A DNA stretch of 49,158 bases from Stentor coeruleus (lineage: Eukaryota > Ciliophora > Heterotrichea > Heterotrichida > Stentoridae): the NCBI GenBank assembly GCA_001970955.1, contig MPUH01000506.1:1-49158 (forward strand). The letters run 5' to 3'. Under the pieces are notes generated by a model that ran no database searches, had not been told where the DNA came from, and saw only the letters and a program-made list of their open reading frames with translations. Each line of letters opens with the position of its first letter. The first letter of the stretch is position 1. A program made the translations under genes and the position numbers. Shown here piece by piece: positions 1 to 10,500 of the stretch.

Positions 1-88
1 AGCTTATAGGTTTTAATTTGTTTTTCTACAGTATTTCCCCAACCACTACTAATGTAGTTCTTCGTTGTCAGATCCCAAAGATACACTA
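1..88 (-). CDS. possible WD40-repeat exon, cut by window edge
   Basis: On the minus strand one frame is open from 86 to the window edge and begins with VYLWDLTTKNYI, which looks like the last strand and WD dipeptide of a WD40 repeat. No start codon lies in the frame; genomic sequence immediately upstream is the intron-like array at 89-415. If the array units are removed as introns, the frame continues upstream as YLGSYEGLVYLWDL, closer still to a WD40 repeat (G-S-x-D/E-G-x-V-x-L-W-D-L). The protein would be a beta-propeller scaffold, but too little is visible to name it. It could also be chance or a decayed gene: only about 29 codons are seen. Confidence 0.4.
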
Positions 89-415
89 CTGTTTGTATTA
101 TACCTTAATAGATTTTACAGCCTTCTAATTAGGCATACCGTCTGATTAATTCATACCTGTGTAATAAATACAACCTTAATATAAAATACTACCTTTGTAG
201 GAAATACCTACTGTTTAACTGATACAATCTAAATAAGATTTACAACCTTAATAGGCATTACTACCTGTGTAAATTATACCGCCTTTATAGACTTTACTAC
301 CTATATATAATCTACCATCTTATTAGATTCTACTACCTACTTTTATATAATACCTGAATAGAAAATACGACCTAAATGCATCTTACCTTTTTATATTTAC
401 CTGCATAGATTGTAC
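89..415 (-). repeat. tandem array of 15-nt intron-like units
   Basis: Read on the minus strand, this stretch holds sixteen 15-mers that each start GTA, have a pyrimidine then A at positions 9-10, and end AG, exactly like the spliced introns elsewhere in the window. Plus-strand positions: 401-415, 372-386, 354-368, 319-333, 301-315, 283-297, 265-279, 247-261, 229-243, 211-225, 193-207, 175-189, 157-171, 142-156, 104-118, 89-103. Three off-length relatives fill the remaining slots: 387-400 (14), 337-353 (17) and 125-138 (14). From 333 to 171 successive starts are spaced exactly 18 nt, giving 15-nt intron plus 3-nt spacer. The other bases differ freely between units, so it is not a recent minisatellite. 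Read straight through, all frames have stops. Confidence 0.85.
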
Positions 416-477
416 CATCTATCTAAAATCCCCCAAAAAAACCATACTAATACTAACATATTAACCATCTATATCAT

Positions 478-1311
478 CTAATCATCAGCCCTACTTTTAT
501 CCATAATTTTCTCAGTAATATCCTCCAAATACTCCTCATAAGCCGCATTACGCCAATGCAAATACAGTTTATTAGCAAGTTTCGCCAACGAAGCCAAATC
601 CGGATCATTACTTGTAATAAACTGCTCCCTAAAATGCTTCAAAGACTTCAAGACAAATGAATATTTCAATATATCCGCATCTGGCTCATAATTAACAAAC
701 TCTTCAAATACTAAAATCAAGTCATCTTTACTTATAGATGGAAACGAAGCATTAAAATTCACAAACGAACTGATTTTTTTCTGCATTTTTTCGACTTTAA
801 TCTAAATATTCTTCACCAAAGCTGCAGCTATATCAGATTCTTCTTTTAAATAATGGATATTTTTTATGGTATCTTCAACTTTTTTTTCTATTGTTGATAA
901 CTTGGTTTTTTTGGCTTGTCTTGAGCGTTTTTGAGGCATTTCAACTGGGGCTTGTGCAGGGAAGAATCTGTTGTTTATACTGATAAGGTCATTTCTTGGA
1001 AGTTCTCCTGAGTGGATTTTTTCAGCGATTTCGATACATTTTTGGAGTTTCTATGTTAGTTTTACTTTGTTGTTAGGCTTTGTGAATTCGTTTTGTCCGT
1101 AGATGTATTTTTTTATTGATGGGAGAGTTGTCCAGATACTTTTTGGGTGTTACTGGGTATTTTCGCCTATAAAGTCTATGCGGTATTCTATTTCCCCGCC
1201 TCTGCCGATGTTGGTGTTAGTGAGCTGTTTAGTTAATACTATTCCTGGCCACCAAGGGTAACTTTTCATTTTGGCCCAAACTAGTTCTTGTTCTTGGAAC
1301 TCGATATCCAT
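478..1311 (-). CDS. PWWP-domain protein with TFIIS-N/LEDGF-like C-terminus
   Basis: Conceptual product of 262 residues after removal of three 15-nt introns at 1139-1153 (GTAACACCCAAAAAG), 1051-1065 (GTAAAACTAACATAG) and 802-816 (GTGAAGAATATTTAG); each removes an in-frame stop. Residues 10-28 read LVWAKMKSYPWWPGIVLTK, a classic PWWP start (PWWP at 19-22), a domain that binds methylated histone tails and DNA. A basic linker (KRSRQAKKTK) follows. The C-terminal ~100 residues are helical with LAKLANKLYLHWRNAA, resembling the TFIIS N-terminal (LW) / LEDGF integrase-binding-domain fold. The combination suggests a chromatin reader linked to elongating RNA polymerase II. The PWWP call is firm; the C-terminal one is inferred. 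Start ATG at 1311 directly precedes the domain. It lies head-to-tail downstream of the CK1 gene. Confidence 0.87.
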
Positions 1312-2182
1312 TTATATTATAGATGATTTTGTGTTTATAGATATGCATAGATAATTTTTTATTGGAAATATGATTAAAGGATTTTTTTATGGAGTATTGA
1401 TTGGATGATAATTTTAGTTTATGCTTTAGATGGGTTTTTTTTTGATGATAATGCTGAGTTTAAGTTGCAGTTAAGTTTTTTTTATTTTTTTTGAGGTTTT
1501 TGTTGGATTTGTAGTTATTTTGGAATTTAGTTTGATGCTTTTTTATTTGGTATAATTGTGCTTAAGGTTTATGAAGATTATTGCTTATGTGGAATTTTTT
1601 TGGATTATTTTTTAAAAAATGTATTATAAATTGCAAAAATACACTTAAAATGAAGTTTATGAATTTTGATCAGTCTGCATTTTTAGCAAGTCTATAAATA
1701 TTTTGTAGGTGCTAAGGGTGAGGTTTAAAAAATAAAATCTTAGTGAATTTGTTTTTAAAACCAAAAGAGTATATGCTAAAGTGAAAATATTATACCAGAA
1801 CATAAATAGTAATTTTATCAAACTAAATGCTAACTCTACTAGCTTAATCAGAGATACCAAAATTATATTTCAAAATTTTTTTCGAAGTTTCATGAGTTTG
1901 CAAAAAATCACAATTTAATCACATCCAATTAAAATTAATTTCCATACTAATTTATCATTTACACACTTCTTGATATATTTATTTGCTAATTTTTATACAT
2001 TATTATAACATATTATATATAAATTCTTCTAGTAATCTCAATATCCAAACCACAACTCATCACACAACTTCCTATCTCAAGCAATTTTATTTATCCATTA
2101 AATCTACATTTTTATATTCAAAAAATTAAAATATCTATAATACTTAAACCTAGACTAATAAAGTTCATGCAAAGTTCTTATC
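1312..2182. other. intergenic, PWWP promoter side
   Basis: Gene-free AT-rich spacer between the PWWP start and the CK1 stop. The part nearest the PWWP gene is rich in G and T on the plus strand (C/A on the coding strand), as upstream of other genes here. A 67-codon hydrophobic minus-strand ORF (1657-1860) lacks an ATG and is not called. No RNA gene seen. Confidence 0.6.
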
Positions 2183-3157
2183 TTAGTCTCTAATCCCTCT
2201 TGTAATTTTTTTTTCCTCTTCTCTATTATCATTAGATCGATTTCTCTATATAAAAAATACCGAAAGTCCTGTGGTCCAGTCAAAAATAAAGTCGTTTGTG
2301 TAGTTTTCTCTAAAAAACAACTCTTTAAATAATCGTTTCAAATAACTATAATCAGGTCTATCTTCAAACCTTAAATTCCTACAATAATTTAGATAAGTGA
2401 CAAACTCTTGAGGAAAGGTTCGACATAATGCTTCAACTGATGTGTTGATTTTTCTTTCCATGATTTTTTCATATTTTTCTTTTTTATCACGTGCCGGCAA
2501 ACCTTGCCATGGTAAACTCCCTTTAAGGAAATATAAAAACACATAAGCTAGGCCTTCTAAATCGTCTCTTCTAGATTGTTCTATGCCTAAATGTGTATTG
2601 ACTGATGTATACCTGGCAGTACCAGTTAAACTCTTACCTTCGCGATAAGGAATATGCTGTTGGGTCTTTGGGTCTCTATATCTTTTAGCTAGTCCAAAAT
2701 CTATGATAAATATCTGAGACATTTTTCGGTTCAACCCAATAAGAAAATTATCAGGTTTGATGTCGCGATGAAGGAAATTTTTAGCATGAATGAACTCAAC
2801 TCTTGTAATCATTTGGTCAGCCAACATCAAAACTGTTTTTAAAGACAACCGGCGATTGCAGAAGTTCATCAGATCCTCTAAAGATGGTCCAAGTAAGTCA
2901 ATGACCATAACATTGAAATTACCTTCAACCCCATACCAGTAAATATTCGGGATTCCAGATGCTCCTTGTAAATATCGATAAATTTTTGACTCATAGAAAA
3001 GCTGAGGGTGTCTACAAGTTGCTTCTTCTAGTTTAACTCCTACTTCTTCATTAGTTGTTGTGTTTATACCTAAGTAAATCACCCCAAATGACCCACCTCC
3101 AATACGTTTGACAAGTTTGTACTTCCCTGCAATTACCAAATTGATCAACTGATCCAT
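2183..3157 (-). CDS. casein kinase 1 family protein kinase
   Basis: Ser/Thr kinase of the CK1 family, 319 residues after splicing. Visible: glycine loop [12 protein letters not shown] (19-30), ATP lysine in GVKLEEA (K42), catalytic HRDIKPDN (130-137), DFG (153-155) followed by [18 protein letters not shown], the characteristic CK1 activation region, and the [17 protein letters not shown] segment that replaces the APE motif in CK1. All catalytic residues are intact. A 15-nt intron, GTATTTTTTATATAG at 2246-2260, lies near the 3' end; without it the frame stops at 2246, with it the protein gains 20 residues ending at the stop at 2183-2185. The tail is short, charged and lacks the long C-terminal extension of CK1 delta/epsilon. 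Substrates cannot be deduced. Confidence 0.96.
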
Positions 3158-4595
3158 ATTATATTTTTTAAGATATTTGAATGCTTATTATCAGATATTT
3201 AAGGTTAAAGTGTATGATTAGATAATAAGAAATATTGGAATGAAGATAAAATATATAAATTTTGAGGAATAGTGGATTTGCATTTGGCTATGAAGATTTT
3301 TGTGATTTTTAAGAGGTCGTTAAGTTTAAAATATTATTTATAGGATTTGGGTGTAAAGTTGGGTGTTAGGGTAATAGAATAAATGTGAATTAAATGATGT
3401 AAATGTTGCAATAGAATTTGTTGAAAACTGTGATCGATATGGATATTTATGTGTGTTTTTAACACGGAATCTTCTTATAGAGAATTAAGTTTTTTTTTAT
3501 GTAATCTTAAAATATGTATGAACTTTTTGGGAATTGGAATTTTGGATAAATATTGTGTTACAACTAAAACTTGTACTATTTAGCAATCATCAATTGATCC
3601 AATTTTTGCTCATTTTTTTATTAGGTTTTTCTTACTATTTTTATACACTTTATTTTCACAAGTTTCTAGCTTTGGTTTTATAGTAGGGTTTTTTTTCACA
3701 CAACTAAACAATTTTTCTTCAACCCTTCATTTTTTTAAGACTCAAATTTGGTAACTGCCCATTTATTACATTGTCCATAGTTTTCTAAATGGTTCTACTA
3801 TGAAATAATACTACTCTTTTTGCAATCACAAACAAAATCACCCTAACAACCACATGTTGCATTGAAAATCATAATTTTTCTTTTGCCACATTTCTGATTG
3901 AATAGACTGTAATGTAACAAAAATAATTAAGACGAAAAAATATCATTTTATTTTGTCTTTGATTTTAAAAACTTGTGAAGTCAACTTTTAGCTATGTATT
4001 TGATTTTTTCATATTTTTGAAAAGGGTTTCCATGTATGATTCTGAGTATTTCAACAAGTTTTCTAATAATCCAGATAGAAAAATCATGTGAATCACTTTT
4101 TTTGGATGATTTGATCATCTGTTTTAGTTTATCTATCATTTATAACACTATCCCAAAAATTTTAATATTTCTACACTATAAGGGTGATAGAAAAAAATGT
4201 AATTCAAAACCATTATTGAATATCTCCATCGAAATAGCTAGGAAATTAGGTTATTTTTTTTAGTTTTTAAATTCCGAGCCATAACATAAAATTAAAAACC
4301 CTTTAGCATATCATAATCATACAACAAATTTTAACATAAAAATAATTAAGCATACTCATCTAGCAATCTACCTGATTTTCTATTTATTTTACCTTTGTTT
4401 TTTTTTATTCCTAAAAAGACTACATTTATCACAATTTTTCCATTATATTCAAATCAAGTTCAAGTCTCAAATATACTTTTTCCATTAGGAAATCACATAA
4501 GCCTATTTTCATTACACAAACATTCTCAGTTAGTTAATGGAGAGATAAATTTATATAGATTTTATACTACATCCTTCATTATAATATATTTCTAA
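3158..4595. other. divergent intergenic region CK1 / channel gene
   Basis: 1.4-kb spacer between two divergent genes, so it should contain both promoters. The left part is G-rich and the right part C-rich on the plus strand, with TATA-like AT runs near 4550. Short ORFs at 4036-4263 and 4395-4595 have no recognisable domain (the second lacks ATG) and are not called. No RNA gene or repeat array seen. Confidence 0.6.
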
Positions 4596-7500
4596 ATGAA
4601 CTCTGATCCGTACTCTAACATTTTTTCAAGTATCGAATCTCTAAGTAACCAGCTTTCACGTAAGCCAAAAGGTAATTTAAACAGTGAAATATATTCAACT
4701 AAAATTCCAGAGATACAAGTATTCGAAAGGATTTATACATTTAAGAAGACTGATTTTCAATACACATGGAGTTTAATGATTCTCTTTGTCAACATATACA
4801 ATTTTTTTAGCGCTGGGTATTTTTTCGGCACCCTTTCATACCCCACAGGTACTTGGCTCGGTCTTGAGCTTCTCTGTGAAGGGGCCCTACTAGTAGATTT
4901 TATTATCAGATACAACATCCGCAAGTCCCAAAACCCTAACAAACTCTGGTTCTTACAAGAAAATCTCAAAAAACATTCTTGGATTTTCCTCATCCTCTCA
5001 TCTTTTCCTTATACAACAATATCAGTTCTCTTATCTAAAACATCTCATAAATTCCTTATTGTAGTCCGTTTTATGAAACTTCTTCGGCTCTTCCAATTAA
5101 GAAACTTCTGGAAAAAACAAGGACTTATTTTCACTAGTATTTTCATATACATAATCCAAGTTTTACTTATAATCCTTGGCACAACACATTATTGTGCTAT
5201 GTTTTGGCTATTTGTTTGTGAATACAAATCTCTTGAATGTTTTTCATATACAAGCCAAACAGAAATTTATATATCAGCTTTTTTTAAAACCTCTGAAACT
5301 TTGACTGGACTTGTGTTGATATCGACAGAAAGTCATACTGCTGATCAAAAAGTTTTGAGTTTGTTTATTATGAGCATTGGGGTGATTTTATATGGGTCGA
5401 TTTTTGTCAAAGTTTCTATTAAAATGCTTGCGATGAATCAGAAAAGAATTGAAAGGGCGAATAGAAAAGAGATTTTAAAATGCTGGTGTAAAGAAAGAGA
5501 AATTGATAAAGAAACGCAACAGAGGATAAACTCTTATGCTTTATTAGAAGAAGAGAATTTTTTCGAGAGGATTAAATTAGATTTTCCTAGTGAGTTGCCT
5601 ATATCTTTAAGATCAGAAATAGCATTATTTACATATAAAAACCTTATAACCAAGTCTAAGATTTTTGAACTAGGGGAGCCATCATTTATGTTGAGTATGG
5701 TAAGAAGTTTTGATTCACAGATTTTTTTACCTGGAGATTTTATTATCCGTCATGGAGACTCTTCAGATTCAATGTATTTTATATCATCTGGTCTTGTAGA
5801 AGTTCTTGCTACAGATGGATGTAGCCGTATTGCCTTACTTGATGATGGGAATTACTTTGGAGAAATCGGTATTCTTATGTCTTGCTGTAGAACAGTTTCT
5901 ATAAAATCAGTACAACCTAGTATTTTAGCTTGTATTACAAAAGCTAAACTTATAAAAATCCTTAGTAACTTCCCTGAACACTATGAGTTTCTTCATGATG
6001 TTGCAATCCAACGTATGAAAACTTGTACAAAAGATGATATTGATATCGATTATGATCTTGTAGAAGACGATTTCAGCTCTTCAGACTCGGATAATTCTGG
6101 TGAGCTAGAAACCCCTCAATATTACGCCCCAGTTGAACATGAACATAAAAACTTTTTATTAAAAATGATAACGGTTCCACATAGCAAATCTCAAAAAGGA
6201 ACTTATCATTTAGACCCATTATCTCCTTTTTTCTATTTTTGGACTTTATTATTGTTTATCGCATATACAACTTGTGTGTTTTTAGTTCCATATTGTATTG
6301 TTTTTGATCAATCATATCATTTCCTTATGATTGACTTTGCTTGTTATATAGTTTTTGTATTAGACATTTATGTTAATTACAATTCAGCTATAATCACGAA
6401 ATTCCATAGTTATATTCATGAAAAAGAAGAAATTAGACTTATGTATTTAGATAAATTTTTCTTACTTGATTTATTAGCAGTTATACCTAGTGATTGGGTT
6501 TATTGTGGTATTGAATGTAATAGTTCAGGGGTTTATTATTTGAAACTCCTTAGACTACTTAAAGGATTTAGGCTTTTACAGTTGTTTAATATGATTAAAA
6601 ACTATAGCAATATTTCAGTGCATTTATTGAGACCAATGAGTTTTGTGTATATATTTTTTACATTTTCTCATATTTGTGCTTGTTTGATAAGATTTTTACC
6701 AACAACAGCTGTTTCTGATAAATATATTGATAACTTGTATTGGAGTTATTCGATTTTCTCACAGACATCATATGGGGATATTGGTCCTACTAGCACTTTA
6801 GGTATGATTTTATCTGTAGTTTTGATGCTTGTGAGTAAAGTTTTTGTTGTTATTTTATACTCAGATAGTTCAAGTCTTATTGCTGAATACTCAAAACCAT
6901 ATACAGATTTTGTTGGGAAAACTCGTCTGACTGTAGAATGGATGAATCATTGTAAAATCCCAATTGAACTTAGAAACAGAGTTATATATTATCTACAACT
7001 TCAATGGGATAAACTTCTTGGGATTACTGATGAAGAGATTTTAAATTACCTTCCAGAAAGCTTAACTACTGATCTTAGACTAAAACTGTTTTCTGGGATA
7101 ATTGAAAGTGGGCTTTTTCCTATAGAGCAAAAAGGGGCAATTTTAGGTATAATTCGCAAATGTAAATTGTCGCTTATAAACAAAGGTACAGAAATTATTA
7201 CTCAAGGGGAAATCGGATTAGAAATGTTTTTTATACTTGATGGGTTAGTACAAGTAATTATATCAAATAGTTCAATAACCCGTGAACTTGGTGAAGGGAG
7301 TATTTTTGGTGAATTATCTATTATTGAAGATATGCCTGGTATACGTAATGCAACAATTATAGCAAAAACAAATATAACCTTAGCATCTTTATCGTTAGAA
7401 GATTTTAAATACGTTTGTAGTTTATACCCAGGTTTTGAAGAAAAAGTTAAGGGTTTATCTATGATTCGTACTGATTCTATAGATCGGGCTATAAGTCTGA

Positions 7501-10500
7501 TATCAGAGGTTAATCAAAAAAATGATGACTTTTCATCAGAAGATGTTTTTAAAAGGTTTGATAATAGTCAGTTTGAAGATAGTTTTGTTGGTTTGGATAG
7601 AAATAATGAAAATATTGATAAAGTTATTATTAGCTCTTTACTTGATACTACTGCTTTTGAAAATAAGAGGAAAAGGGTTATTTATAGACCTTGGATTATA
7701 AGAGTTTATAAGAATGAAATTAAAATGCATGTTTATTTTCTTGTTTGGGTTTGGAATATGTTTTTTATACCTTATCAGATTGCTTTTGACTTGAAGTTTA
7801 CTATGGCTGCTATGTTTTTTGAAGCTGCGACTATTGGGTTTTATGTTTGTGCTAGTTTGTATTTTGTTATAATGTATTCCATATCGAAAATTCATAATAT
7901 AAAAACCTTTGGTAGTAGGAAAGTTTTACTAGCATTGAGTTTGCATCATTTAATACTAGCTGTTCCATTATCTTTGATTTTTAGTTTTACGTCACAGAAC
8001 AGAATATTAGCTGCTATTTTATCGTATATAAGAATTACAAATATACACTTTGTTAAAATTTACTTCTCTTGGCTTAAGAAAAAGAAAATCTTTTGGTATG
8101 TTCTCATTCACTGTATAGAAATCCTCATGAATTTTATCGCATTTTCTCACCTAACCGCTTGTTTATTTATATTCATAGGCCGTAATGAAACTATATCATG
8201 GCTCTCATCTCTAGGTACTCAAAGTAACTATGAAATCTACGTAAACGCTTTCTATTGGTCTGTAGGATCTCTTCTACATACAACAGTAGGTGATATAAAA
8301 AGCCTTACCGGGACCGAAAAAATCTTCAACTGTATAATCCAACTATGTAGTTTTTTTATATACGGCCTTCTATTTGGCAGTATAACATCAATAATAAGCA
8401 CATTTAATTCAAATCTCGTAACTTGTATGTATAACGATTATGCTTATTCAATGAAATACATAGAAAAAAAAGGCATAGGACGTAAATTCTCACTGCAGAT
8501 AGACGAGTACTTCAACTTCCTCTGGGACAAAAACAAAGGCATAATGGAAACCAAAGCTCTTGAAAACCTTCCCCAAGCATTAAAAGCTGATATTTTTATG
8601 CATTTACACAGAGAGACTTTACAAAAATCAGAAATGTTCCTACAAGACCTTGAAGTAAGCCAAGCTTTAGCTAAATCAATATACAGGCTTATGACTATAC
8701 AATATTATCTTATAGGTGATGTGATTTTACGTATTGATGACTCAAGTTATGATATGTATTATATAATCTCAGGTGAAGTTACGATAATATCAATAAAAGG
8801 GAATTCTATAATAAACACATTAAAAGATGGGGACTATTTCGGTGAAGCCAATATTTTGTTTGGAACTTCAATACGTACAGCAACAGTAGTTTCAACAAAA
8901 ATATCACATATTGGGAAAATTAGTAAAGAATCATTAGAAATGCTATTTTCTGCATATCCTGATTGGAAAGATAAACTTTTAAGAACTTCTAAAGGCCGGC
9001 TTATGGAGAATTTTCAGATTTATGATATGGACAATGTTAATAAGATATGTGAAGAATTTTCTGAGAGTATCACTAAAAGCCCTGAAGCTTATAATATATA
9101 TTCTAAGAAAACTGATATTTTTATAGCTCATAAAGTTGCTGAAATACTTTATATTGACCCTTTAAACAAACGTTTGACTTTGAACATTTTGCATTTGTTT
9201 CTGATACTTTATTCCTGTTTTGCAATCCCTTTAGAGATAACTTATATCTCATCAATAAGTAACTGGATGATTGTTTTTGAAATTTTATGTATAGGAGAAA
9301 GTATTATATACCTTGCAATATTACTAAAAAACGCAATAAATCATAAGAATAAAGAAGTCCTTCATTACTATATAAAAAAGTCTTTTCTTTTAGACTTAGC
9401 AGCTGTATCCCCTTTTAACCTAATTTTGCCTTTAGTTTCTATAGACGAGCCTCGCTTACTTATAATGCTTTTAAGGCTACTAAGGCTTTTTTCCGTGTTT
9501 AGGATCCATAGTATACTATCAAATCTTTTAACTCATTTCAAAATGTTATTTTCTTGGCTTTATATATCAGAAAGTTTATTATATTTAATAATTTTCATCC
9601 ATTGGGTTACTAGCATATTAAACTTTAACAACAGCTGCCCAAGTCAAGATACTTATTTAGACTCATTATATTTTACTATGAATCTTGTTACTGGTACTGG
9701 ACATACCGACTCTTATCCTTGTGAAGATATGACAAAAATCCAATTCTGCATTATTTCTTTTATAAGCACAGCAGCTATAGCAGGAATTTATGGTTTATTA
9801 GCTTATATATATTCAACTTCTATGAATTTTCTTAATAACAAAAACACACAAAAACCATCATCATCAGAAATTGTCACAATTTATAATAAAATGTTAAATA
9901 AATTTGAAGTACTTAACTATGAAGATATGACTGAAAATATTAAAATACGCATTGAATCGTTTTGTAAATTCAGTGCATCTTTGGAGTATTTTTATGGAGA
10001 AACTGTTAATAAAGAGATATATGCGCATTTACCTTCGAGTATTGTGGATAATCTTGTATATGAGAAATATAGGAAAATGTTAAAAAAACTACCTTTTTTA
10101 AAAGATAATGATTCAGAAGTTTTGATTAAAAAGTTGGCTTTAAGTTTACAAGCAGAAGTTTATTTACCTAATGATTTTCTTATATATAAAGATGATATTG
10201 GAGATGAAATGTACTTTATTTCTATTGGAGCTGTGAATATAATCGCCCCAGATAATTCGAAAGTTATAAAAACTCTACAAAAAGGGGACTTTTTTGGGGA
10301 AATGGCATTAATAAACAACTCACGACGTATGTGCTCAGTAATCGCTCAAACTTTATGCCTTGTGTTTGCCCTTAAAAGAAAGGATTTAAATGATATTTTA
10401 CGCTCGTTTCCTGATGTTTTAAAGAAAATGAGACAACAAAGTGAGATTAGGTCAAGGGAAACGACTAGTGTTATAAAGAATTCTACTAGTATTGTTAATG

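Noticed and set aside
100-430. 18-bp repeat as a hexapeptide (Y-x-G-S) coding repeat on the minus strand
   Set aside because: Read straight through it gives Y-x-G-S-like hexamers but with stop codons in many units. The constant positions are those of introns (GTA, A10, AG), which explains the data better.
1657-1860. 67-codon hydrophobic minus-strand ORF
   Set aside because: Starts at TTG; a nearby ATG in the same frame is separated by a TGA. No domain and no further support.
4036-4595. Two short plus-strand ORFs upstream of the channel gene
   Set aside because: No recognisable domain, the second lacks ATG, and both lie in skewed 5' flank DNA.
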